Assembly (NCBI GenBank): GCA_900545785.1
Contig: URAA01000031.1
Span: 1-12,915, forward strand
Length of the DNA stretch: 12,915 nt
Reading direction: 5' to 3'
Origin: an uncultured Dialister sp.
Lineage (GTDB): Bacteria > Bacillota > Negativicutes > Veillonellales > Dialisteraceae
Part shown: piece after piece, positions 5,698-12,249 of the stretch
Position numbering within the stretch: the stretch's first letter is position 1
Layout of the letters: the number at the start of each line of letters is the position of its first letter
Translations under genes and position numbers: made by a program
Notes under the pieces: generated by a model
What the model was told of the DNA's origin: nothing
The model's database searches: none
What the model saw: only the letters and a program-made list of their open reading frames with translations

Positions 5698-7272
5698 ATG
5701 AACCGCATAGCAATTATTGATCTTGGTTCCAACTCTATCCGATTTATCATCATGCATGTCAATAAACTCGGTGTTTATAAATTAATTTATCAAGAAAAGA
5801 AATCTCTCCGATTGGCAGAGGGAATGAGCCAATCTTCTCCTTTTTTGACGGAAGCGGCTCAAAAACGCGCCCTCGACTGCCTTCGGGTATATCGTCACAT
5901 TGCAAATATATATAAAGTCACCAAGATATTGGCTGTTGCAACAGCTGCCGTAAGAAATGCAAAAAACGGCGCCTCTTTCCTGCGAAGAGTCTATATAGCC
6001 ACCCATATCCCCATGACAATTATAAGCGGGAAACAAGAAGCCGCGTTGGGATTTTCCGGTGTCATCCATACCATCGATGCTTCTGATTTCCTTCTTTTTG
6101 ATTTAGGCGGCGCCAGTATAGAACTTTCCCTGATAAAAGATAAAAAACGAATCCACTCCGTCAGTATTCCGATAGGAGCCGTCACTTTGACAGAAAAGTT
6201 CCATTCCGACGGTATCGTATCCAATGGAGACATCAAATCTATTCAATCTTATATTCGCGAAGTTTTGCATAAAATCACTTGGCTTCCCAGAAAACCGATG
6301 AAAGTCATCGGGGTCGGCGGCACTGTACGAAACTTGGCAAAAGTTTACCAGAGAAGCATCGGCTATCCTCTTCCCAAACTGCATAATTACCAGATGTCTG
6401 CCAACGGATTATTTTCCACGATTCACAGCATTACGTCTTCTACTCCGGAAGAACGGAAGAGAATATCCGGCCTGTCTTCCGAACGGGCAGATATTATTAT
6501 CGCCGGTTCTCTCATGGTCGGTGAAATCATAAAATACACTCACGCCGGAACTTTAACTGTTTCCGGCTGCGGTCTGAGAGAAGGACTCTTTTACCGTTGG
6601 TATGATCCTATTTATGATAAGAACCGTGCTCATTGCAGAAATATGCTGATTTCTTCTGCCAAGAATTATTATGCCGCACTTCCCGTGATAGAAAATGATC
6701 ATTCAAAATATGTAGCGGCTCTGGCTCTGTCTATGTTTGATCAATGGAAACGGATCCATCAGCTGTCCGATCGAAGCCGTATGATTCTTTATACGGCCGC
6801 TTTGCTGCATGATTCGGGAAAAATTATTAACTATTATAATCACGCCAGACACAGCGGTTATATGATAGCCAATGCGCATATCTTCGGCTGGTCTCACAAA
6901 GAGCAAATCATGTGTGCTTTAATCACCGCCTTCCATCACGGTTTTTCCGGGCGAGTTTTAAAAACACTGAAAGAAGCACGCCTGCTCAGCGACGAAGATA
7001 TTGAACAAATAAAACTTCTGTCCTGCTTTCTTGCTTTTGCAGAAAGCCTTGACGAAAGTTATGAACAATGTGTTTCTCAGATCATTTGCACTTATTCTTC
7101 CGGTTACGATATACGGGTTTATCTTAATCAAGAAAATTTTGATGTACCCGCCCATGCTACGAAAAAAATCATCGAGTCCTTTGAAAAACTTATCGGCACC
7201 ACCCTCTCGGTCCAGTGGTTCCCGGGCAGCAGGAATAAAGAACTCATCAAGGATTTTGCAAAAACATTATAA
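5698..7272 (+). CDS. ppx: Ppx/GppA family phosphatase with C-terminal HD domain
   Basis: A 524-residue cytoplasmic enzyme that hydrolyses terminal phosphates of polyphosphate or the 5' phosphate of pppGpp; sequence alone does not separate the two. The actin-like half carries all expected motifs: DLGSNS (8-13), ATAAVRNAKN (81-90), SGKQEA with the catalytic Glu114 (110-115), DLGGASIE (135-142), GVGGT (205-209) and SGCGLREGLF (289-298). The HD half has His335, the HD dyad 371-372 in HDSGK, HARHSG (382-387), AFHHG (411-415) and Asp452. The ATG is chosen because AGGAG (5687-5691) sits six bases upstream and the protein starts directly at the conserved first beta strand. It is divergent from the degenerate paralogue and ppk, and ends in its own terminator, so it can be expressed separately from polyphosphate synthesis. 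Confidence 0.94.
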   Translation: MNRIAIIDLGSNSIRFIIMHVNKLGVYKLIYQEKKSLRLAEGMSQSSPFLTEAAQKRALDCLRVYRHIANIYKVTKILAVATAAVRNAKNGASFLRRVYIATHIPMTIISGKQEAALGFSGVIHTIDASDFLLFDLGGASIELSLIKDKKRIHSVSIPIGAVTLTEKFHSDGIVSNGDIKSIQSYIREVLHKITWLPRKPMKVIGVGGTVRNLAKVYQRSIGYPLPKLHNYQMSANGLFSTIHSITSSTPEERKRISGLSSERADIIIAGSLMVGEIIKYTHAGTLTVSGCGLREGLFYRWYDPIYDKNRAHCRNMLISSAKNYYAALPVIENDHSKYVAALALSMFDQWKRIHQLSDRSRMILYTAALLHDSGKIINYYNHARHSGYMIANAHIFGWSHKEQIMCALITAFHHGFSGRVLKTLKEARLLSDEDIEQIKLLSCFLAFAESLDESYEQCVSQIICTYSSGYDIRVYLNQENFDVPAHATKKIIESFEKLIGTTLSVQWFPGSRNKELIKDFAKTL

Positions 7273-7297
7273 TATCTTTTTATTACAGACTTTCTTT

Positions 7298-7340
7298 AAA
7301 AGCATGTATAAAGCTCATTTATTTTATACATGCTTTTTTG
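7298..7340 (+). terminator. Terminator of the Ppx/GppA gene
   Basis: AAAAGCATGTATAAA (7298-7312) pairs perfectly with TTTATACATGCTTTT (7323-7337) around a 10-base loop, followed by further Ts. It lies 25 bases after the stop codon. An A-run also precedes it, so it may act weakly in reverse. Confidence 0.85.
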
Positions 7341-7393
7341 TTTGCTTTCATCAGAAATATATAAATTGTAAAAATTTCTGGTATTTCATATAC

Positions 7394-7432
7394 AAAAAAA
7401 GATTGAAACCGTTTTTTTACAGTTCCAATCTT
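7394..7432 (-). terminator. Terminator of queF (and of the ECF unit if co-transcribed)
   Basis: On the minus strand AAGATTGGAACTG (7432-7420) pairs along its whole length, with two G-U pairs, to CGGTTTCAATCTT (7411-7399), then a U-tract (7400-7394). It lies about 63 bases past the queF stop and points opposite to the terminator at 7298-7340, separating the convergent genes. Confidence 0.85.
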
Positions 7433-7495
7433 AAAAGTACTTGCAAATGGAAGGATAATACAGGGCTTCCATAATCATAGGAGAAGCTCTCATTT

Positions 7496-7987
7496 TTACC
7501 GGTTATGAATATTTTCCGGATTTAAATCATGGTTCAGCAATCTGTACCTTGCAAAATCTCTCCATTCCGTATCGGGAATCCCGTAATTGCAATAGGGATC
7601 TATGGATAATCCTCCTCGGGGAAGAAATTTTCCCCATACTTCAATAAATCGCGGACGCAACAATTTAATCAAATCTTTCATAATCATATTGACACAGTCT
7701 TCATGAAAATCTCCATGGTTCCTGTAACTGAATAAATATAATTTAAGAGATTTACTTTCCACAATATATTTATCAGGTATATAAGAAATATAAACAGTTG
7801 CAAAATCCGGCTGTCCCGTTTTGGGACAAAGGCTTGTAAATTCAGGACAATTAAATTTTATAAAGTAATCATTTTCTTCATGCGCATTGGGGATTTTCTC
7901 CAATAAAGCAGGATTGTAGTCATAATCATATTTTGTATTCTGATTTCCTAAATGTTTTAAATCTTGTATTCCATCACGTTCTGCCAT
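7496..7987 (-). CDS. queF: NADPH-dependent preQ0 (7-cyano-7-deazaguanine) reductase QueF
   Basis: A 163-residue, single-domain (YkvM-type) QueF. It reduces the nitrile of preQ0 to the amine of preQ1 with two NADPH, a late step before queuosine is placed in tRNA wobble positions. Diagnostic residues are visible: EFTSLCPKTGQPDFA with the thioimide-forming Cys54 and proton-donating Asp61, the QueF motif ESKSLKLYLFSYRNHGDFHED (77-97) that binds NADPH, and GGLSIDPYCNYG in the C-terminal part. AAAGGAG sits six bases before the ATG. The gene begins 50 bases after ecfT and runs in the same direction. No other queuosine genes and no preQ1 riboswitch are in view. Whether it reads through from the T-box transcript or uses its own -10 at 8016-8021 cannot be settled by eye. 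Confidence 0.95.
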   Translation of the reverse strand: MAERDGIQDLKHLGNQNTKYDYDYNPALLEKIPNAHEENDYFIKFNCPEFTSLCPKTGQPDFATVYISYIPDKYIVESKSLKLYLFSYRNHGDFHEDCVNMIMKDLIKLLRPRFIEVWGKFLPRGGLSIDPYCNYGIPDTEWRDFARYRLLNHDLNPENIHNR

Positions 7988-8015
7988 ATCAATCTCCTTT
8001 CTTCATCCTCTTTAT

Positions 8016-8021
8016 ATTATA
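8016..8021 (-). promoter_or_regulatory. Possible -10 box for queF
   Basis: A perfect TATAAT on the minus strand, 29 bases before the queF ATG. The -35 region would lie at the ecfT stop codon and does not match the consensus well. The gap after the -10 is too short to hold a preQ1 riboswitch. Confidence 0.4.
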
Positions 8022-8037
8022 TCCCTTGTCTGCAAAA

Positions 8038-8721
8038 CTATAACTTATACAAAATATGTCCCGCAATCACGGCAACAGTTATCAAAAGAGTCAGTCCCAT
8101 GATTCCGTAGTCTCCGATTTTAGGCGCCACACTTTCCATAAAAGTACGTTTTGATCCGCCGAAACCGCGAAGTTCCAAAGACAATGCCATTGTTTCACTC
8201 CGCCCGAGAGAACGGAGCATAAGCGGTCTTACTACTGACATATATCTTTTTATTTTTTTTATAAAATTCCCCTCTATGGCAAGTCCTCTGCAAGACTGAG
8301 CTTCTTCGACGGCTTTATTTTCTTCCATAAAATCAGGGATAAAGCGAAGTCCTGCGGTAAACATAAAAGCATATTCATAAGGAATTTTCAGTTGTGTAAC
8401 CATAGCCGCAGTTAAATCCTGAAGCTTTACGGTTGCCAAAAGATAGATGAATATGATGGTCATCCCAAGCATTCTGAGTGCCGCCACAACGGATTGTTCC
8501 ATCGTACCTCCGCCGATATACTCGACGATCCCCAAAAAGAAAGCAAACGCAGTCAGCATGAATAATGCTTTCAGGTTTTGGAACAGCTCTCTTGAAATAA
8601 ACAGTATCAGTATTTCAAAAACACATAAGATCAACAGATTCACGGGGTTTTGAAGCACGATAGACCATACGGCAGTACCCAACGTCAGAAGGATTTTTGT
8701 AATAGGTACTAAATTTCTCAT
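8038..8721 (-). CDS. ecfT: ECF transporter transmembrane component EcfT
   Basis: A 227-residue membrane protein that couples the two ATPases to the substrate-binding subunit of an energy-coupling-factor importer. Hydrophobic spans occur at about 7-42, 52-68, 78-98, 112-128 and 203-223. The two coupling-helix signatures of the family are present: AQSCRG (141-146) and SLELRGFG (181-188), each with the Arg-Gly pair that docks in the ATPase grooves. The ATG overlaps the stop of the preceding ATPase gene by four bases (ATGA), so stoichiometric expression by coupling is likely. Length is slightly short but complete for the family. Confidence 0.93.
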   Translation of the reverse strand: MRNLVPITKILLTLGTAVWSIVLQNPVNLLILCVFEILILFISRELFQNLKALFMLTAFAFFLGIVEYIGGGTMEQSVVAALRMLGMTIIFIYLLATVKLQDLTAAMVTQLKIPYEYAFMFTAGLRFIPDFMEENKAVEEAQSCRGLAIEGNFIKKIKRYMSVVRPLMLRSLGRSETMALSLELRGFGGSKRTFMESVAPKIGDYGIMGLTLLITVAVIAGHILYKL

Positions 8722-9536
8722 TTTTCCGATTCCCCTTTCATCTTTAAATAAGTATCACAAAATTCTGTCATATTTTTGCAATAAGGCGCTCCCGGCAGTT
8801 TTCTGCCGAGCAAGACCGACGGCGGATAGGCAAGTCCCCACTCTTCAGGCCTGCTTTCTTCAGAAAACAGTTTTTCCGGCTTTCCGTCAAAAACTGCTGT
8901 CCCCCCGGCAAGAACAATAACGCGGGTGCAATCGGCAGCTACTATATCCATATCATGAGTGACAAGAATGATTGTGATCCCTTTTTCTCTCATCCGGTTC
9001 ATTAATTTCATCATTTTTTTCTTTTCTCTTCCATCTTGTCCGCTGGTCGGTTCATCCAACACGAGATATTCCGTATTCATGGCAAGACTTGATGCAATCG
9101 CCACTCGCTGTTGATCACCCCGGGACAAGGTACGGGGATAAGCATCTGCCATTTCCAGAACATCCGTATCTTCCATGGCCCGCTCTACTATTTCATCCAG
9201 TTCACGCCCTCTTTTCCCCTGCTGAAAAGGACCGAAAGCTATTTCTTCCTTCACGGTGGGCATAAACATCTGGCGATCCGGCTGTTGAAAAACATAACCT
9301 ATAAACCGGCTTCTTTTCGAAGCATCTTCAAAAGTTACGTTGTCATCGTTATATACAACCAATCCTTTTGTCGGCTTTTCCAATCCCGTGAGCAATCGGG
9401 TTACGGTTGTTTTTCCGCTTCCGTTTCTTCCTGTTATGGCAACAAATTCGCCTTTATCAAAAGAAAGAGAAACATCCGACAAAATGATCGGTGTATTTTC
9501 CGTATATTGAAAACTTACATGGTCCAACTCAAGCAT
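8718..9536 (-). CDS. ecfA: ECF transporter ATPase EcfA
   Basis: A 272-residue ABC ATPase. I chose the start MLELDHVSFQY at 9536: it has GAGGAGGAGAG four bases upstream, matches where family members begin, and overlaps the preceding gene by only eight bases. An in-frame ATG 16 codons earlier (9584) would place the purine-rich site inside the coding part. Motifs in this numbering: Walker A GRNGSGKTT (36-44), Q-loop FQQPDRQ (83-89), signature LSRGDQQR (137-144), Walker B YLVLDEPT (157-164), H-loop His194. The signature is unusual: LSRGD replaces LSGGQ. It would pair with the ATPase half of the upstream fusion protein and bind EcfT, encoded immediately downstream. Confidence 0.92.
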   Translation of the reverse strand: MLELDHVSFQYTENTPIILSDVSLSFDKGEFVAITGRNGSGKTTVTRLLTGLEKPTKGLVVYNDDNVTFEDASKRSRFIGYVFQQPDRQMFMPTVKEEIAFGPFQQGKRGRELDEIVERAMEDTDVLEMADAYPRTLSRGDQQRVAIASSLAMNTEYLVLDEPTSGQDGREKKKMMKLMNRMREKGITIILVTHDMDIVAADCTRVIVLAGGTAVFDGKPEKLFSEESRPEEWGLAYPPSVLLGRKLPGAPYCKNMTEFCDTYLKMKGESEK

Positions 9537-11016
9537 GATTCTCTCCTCCTCTTTCCATCGAACTGAGTACTGAGATTTCCGCATCTTCTATATTTAAGAA
9601 AGGCTTTTCAAAAGTAATTCCTGCCTTTTCCAGATCAAGCTGGGCTCTGTACAGATCGGGAATCGCTTCTTCATATATGTGATTTTGATTCATATATCTC
9701 ATAACATTTTCAGGGCTTCCTTCACTGATAATCCTTCCTTCATCCATAAGAATAAATTCCGTTGCATAAGGCAGTGTGGCTTCCAAGTGATGTTCCGCCA
9801 CGATCACGGTCAACCCCGCTTTCTGATTGAGTTCTCCTACCATCTCATAAAATTCACGAACACCTTCCGGATCCAATGCAGATGTCGGTTCATCAAAAAC
9901 AAGTACTTCCGGCTCTTCCGCGAGCACTGCAGCAACAACCAATCTTTGCCTCTGTCCGCCTGAAAGAGTTGCAACCTTTCGATCTTCCAAACCGTTCAGA
10001 TGTACTTTTTCCAATGCTTCTTTTGACCGTTTTTTAATTTCCTCTGCGGGGAATCCGTGATTTTCCAACGTAAACGCCATTTCTTCCCCGACAGTAAGCG
10101 TAACGATTTGTGCGGAATAATCTGACAAAATAACACCGATACTGGATGATAAATCAGCAATTCCCGTCTGCGTCACCGCTTTGCCGCCGGTAAATACCAT
10201 TCCCTGCATGGTCCCTCCGTAGTAATGCGGAACGGCTCCTGCCATTGACATAAGCAATGTCGTTTTTCCTGCTCCGTTAGGCCCTGTCACCACTACGAAG
10301 GAACCTTTCTTCACCGTCATGGACACATCAGTAAGGGCCGATTTTTTTGAAAACGGATAGGAATACGTCAGATGTTCTACACTGATAACTCCTTCCTTCT
10401 CCTGTTTTAAGATCAAACCGCTGTGATCACTGTCTTTCACATCGGACACCGCCATATAGTTCAATGATTTAAACAGACGCAATGCAGGGAAGTATAAAAA
10501 GGGAGTAATAATTCCATTCCCGACCCCGACCAAAGCAACCATAGGAAGAATGACAAATAAATACACATTAATCGGAATTCCCACTACCAAAGTCAAAATC
10601 GATACAAAAATAAATCCGCTGACTAAAGTTGTGACAAAACCTGCCAGCATCGGGCGTAAAGAAAATTTTCCAATCTTAATGGGCGGCACGGAATGTGCAA
10701 AAAATCCGGCCACAAAAGAACTGGCAAATTCACTGAAAAAATTTCCGTAAGGAAATGCCGATTTGGAAGTAAAAACTTCCATGAGAGCCGCCACCATACA
10801 AATTCCCACACATTGCTTATATGTAGGCTTTGTCAAAAGAATAGCCACAACATAAGTAGCAATCATCCAATTTGGCGTGAACCCCGCCACCGAAGGTGAA
10901 ACCAGGTGCAGAAGCATACCGATGGCAAGCATCAATGTGGAAATTGTCAACCAGCGGAATTTTCCCCCTCTTGCCTTGATAAATATCAATTGCGAAACAT
11001 CTTTAACCGCTTCCAT
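9529..11016 (-). CDS. Fusion of ECF substrate-binding (S) component and EcfA-type ATPase; predicted tryptophan importer
   Basis: A 495-residue two-part protein. Residues about 20-180 form a membrane domain with five or six hydrophobic spans (22-44, 50-62, 67-82, 97-110, 122-147, 150-172), containing LHLVSPSVAGFTPNW and a PYGNF motif, resembling small S components such as TrpP. A linker (about 183-208) leads to a complete ABC ATPase: Walker A GPNGAGKTT (245-253), signature LSGGQ (351-355), Walker B VLVFDEPT (371-378), H-loop His409, and a C-terminal tail to 495. The Q-loop glutamine is missing: Ser298-Asp299 replace the usual Gln pair. Substrate and ATPase subunits are usually separate polypeptides. 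AGGAGG precedes the ATG by seven bases. The upstream T-box with a Trp specifier predicts tryptophan or a precursor as substrate; that is inference from regulation plus weak family resemblance. Confidence 0.85.
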   Translation of the reverse strand: MEAVKDVSQLIFIKARGGKFRWLTISTLMLAIGMLLHLVSPSVAGFTPNWMIATYVVAILLTKPTYKQCVGICMVAALMEVFTSKSAFPYGNFFSEFASSFVAGFFAHSVPPIKIGKFSLRPMLAGFVTTLVSGFIFVSILTLVVGIPINVYLFVILPMVALVGVGNGIITPFLYFPALRLFKSLNYMAVSDVKDSDHSGLILKQEKEGVISVEHLTYSYPFSKKSALTDVSMTVKKGSFVVVTGPNGAGKTTLLMSMAGAVPHYYGGTMQGMVFTGGKAVTQTGIADLSSSIGVILSDYSAQIVTLTVGEEMAFTLENHGFPAEEIKKRSKEALEKVHLNGLEDRKVATLSGGQRQRLVVAAVLAEEPEVLVFDEPTSALDPEGVREFYEMVGELNQKAGLTVIVAEHHLEATLPYATEFILMDEGRIISEGSPENVMRYMNQNHIYEEAIPDLYRAQLDLEKAGITFEKPFLNIEDAEISVLSSMERGGENHA

Positions 11017-11041
11017 AACAATTCCTCCTAAAATGTGAATT

Positions 11042-11088
11042 AAAAAATCCTTTCATCCCCTTGCATTTCTGCAAAGGGACGAAAGGAT
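11042..11088 (-). terminator. T-box-controlled intrinsic terminator
   Basis: On the minus strand ATCCTTTCGTCCCTTTGC (11088-11071) pairs with GCAAGGGGATGAAAGGAT (11064-11047) around a six-base loop, followed by a U-run (11046-11042). The 5' arm directly follows the T-box sequence, so the alternative antiterminator fold is available, as expected for this riboswitch class. The coding start is 26 bases further on. Confidence 0.9.
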
Positions 11089-11295
11089 AAAATTCCGCGG
11101 TGCCACCCTAATTGACTATAAGTCCGGCTCATTGTCATAAACATTCTCTTTAACGGAAGAATCCGGCAACGCCTACCCCTCACGGCTCGGGCTGCATCTT
11201 ATGGGCCCATTCATAATAAACGGTATACCGGCTTTCACCATCCGCCGGTTCTCTACGATACCATACTATTATTACTCTTCCCAATCATTGATATT
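11042..11295 (-). promoter_or_regulatory. T-box riboswitch, tRNA-Trp specific
   Basis: This is a leader of about 250 bases on the minus strand. Stem I has an AGTA loop motif (about 11276-11273), a middle helix ATAATA/TATTAT, GGTAT/ATACC, and an apical ACCGGC/GCCGGT hairpin preceded by AGAGA. The specifier loop reads GAA-TGG-G (11212-11206), flanked by TGGG/CCCA pairing, so the codon is TGG at 11207-11209. The T-box AGGGTGGCACCGCGG (11095-11109) is followed by the terminator. Uncharged tRNA-Trp would pair with the specifier and the T-box bulge, blocking the terminator and switching on the downstream ECF genes when tryptophan is scarce. Confidence 0.93.
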
Positions 11296-11301
11296 AGACA
11301 G

Positions 11302-11330
11302 AGTATATCACTCCGTTTTTTCTCTGTCAA
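11302..11330 (-). promoter_or_regulatory. Strong sigma-A promoter for the T-box/ECF operon
   Basis: Minus strand: perfect -35 TTGACA (11330-11325), exactly 17 bases, then TATACT (11307-11302), five of six -10 matches. It predicts a transcript start near 11295, the 5' edge of T-box stem I. It starts only 24 bases after the mscS stop; no separate mscS terminator is visible, so read-through from mscS would also meet the T-box terminator. Confidence 0.85.
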
Positions 11331-11353
11331 TCCTGATTTATTATTTTTTTATT

Positions 11354-12211
11354 TTATTCTTTTCCGCTCTGATGAATGACAAGTTGCGGAAACGGGATGG
11401 AAATTCCTGCCTCATCAAAGGCTTTTTTTACTTTAAGAAACAGTTGATTTCTTGCTTCGAAATATTTGACTCGTTCTACTTGCGGTCTGACATAAATACG
11501 AATGCTTGATTCTGCCATCTCATTGACATAGATGGGCATATCGGCGCCGTTTAAAACATATTCATCTTCACTGAAAATTTTCTTTAACAGTTCAATACAT
11601 TTTGCTAAATCCGTATCATAGTCAACATCAAAAGTAAATTCAATATTTCTTGTACCGAAACTTGAATAATTTTTAATAATGCTGTTGGTCAGTTTTGAAT
11701 TCGGGATGGCAATCATCTGATTCCCCTGTGTGGCTATTTCCGTATACATAATCCGTATGTCTTTTACGGTACCTTCACCACCGCTGATCGCTATATAATC
11801 CCCTACCTTAAAAGGACGGAAAATCAAAATAAATATACCTGATGCTACATTTCCTATATTGTCTTTAAGTCCGAGACCGATAGCCAGTCCCAGGCCGCCG
11901 AATGTGGCGGCTAATGTACTCGGGGCCACTCCCAAAGTTGCCAGAGACATAATCAAAACAATCGCCAAGGCAAAAAAGAAAATAATTTCGGAAACAAAGC
12001 TGTTTGCCGAAGGATCTGCACTGCTGCGGTTCAATATACGACGAACCACGCTTCTGATCCAGCGGCATATGAAATAACCGATGGTAAAAATAATAACGGC
12101 TTCTATAATATCGATACCTTTATTGTACAAAAATTCTTTAAATGCACGGATAAGGCTTGTTGTGAAATCCACCTCTTCTGTAACAATTTGTTCTATCACA
12201 TTTGCTGCCAC
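11354..12211 (-). CDS. mscS: Small-conductance mechanosensitive channel, MscS family
   Basis: A 285-residue protein, the same size as E. coli MscS. It forms a homo-heptameric channel that opens under membrane tension and releases solutes during osmotic downshock. Helices: TM1 about 33-57, TM2 about 73-93, and the glycine/alanine-rich pore helix TM3 about 97-126 (GGLGLAIGLGLKDNIGNVASG), then FRPFKVGDYI (131-140) entering the cytoplasmic beta domain, IPNS (169-172), and the C-terminal SIPFPQ (271-276) typical of the family. The start codon is GTG at 12211 with AAAGGA about nine bases upstream; an ATG start would remove real N-terminal sequence. It lies 38 bases after folD in the same direction and is probably in its operon. 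Confidence 0.94.
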   Translation of the reverse strand: MAANVIEQIVTEEVDFTTSLIRAFKEFLYNKGIDIIEAVIIFTIGYFICRWIRSVVRRILNRSSADPSANSFVSEIIFFFALAIVLIMSLATLGVAPSTLAATFGGLGLAIGLGLKDNIGNVASGIFILIFRPFKVGDYIAISGGEGTVKDIRIMYTEIATQGNQMIAIPNSKLTNSIIKNYSSFGTRNIEFTFDVDYDTDLAKCIELLKKIFSEDEYVLNGADMPIYVNEMAESSIRIYVRPQVERVKYFEARNQLFLKVKKAFDEAGISIPFPQLVIHQSGKE

Positions 12212-12249
12212 AATAGAAAATCCTTTCTTTTCTTCAATGATACAGAGAA

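Noticed and set aside
5502..5762. 86-residue form of the small ORF with an apparent transmembrane segment
   Set aside because: The hydrophobic part is the translation of an AT-rich promoter region and antisense to the start of the Ppx gene; neither of its ATGs has a ribosome binding site. Only the shorter TTG-initiated form is kept as a weak candidate.
7031..7474. 147-codon plus-strand frame overlapping the end of the Ppx gene
   Set aside because: It is out of frame with the recognised C-terminal domain, runs through the terminator at 7298-7340, and translates AT-rich intergenic DNA.
7462..7490. Hairpin AGGGCTTC/GAAGCTCT followed by CATTTTT on the plus strand
   Set aside because: Only eight pairs with a 13-base loop, and 190 bases after the Ppx stop behind a better terminator. 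Could be a backup signal but is not convincing alone.
7988..8037. preQ1 riboswitch before queF
   Set aside because: Predicted leader after the -10 is only about 20 bases and is filled by the ribosome binding site. No preQ1-I stem or A-rich tail is present.
9537..9584. N-terminal 16-residue extension of EcfA from an upstream ATG
   Set aside because: The extension translates the purine-rich ribosome binding site (KEEERI) and overlaps the upstream gene by 56 bases. The ATG at 9536 has GAGGAGG at the right distance and matches the usual family start.
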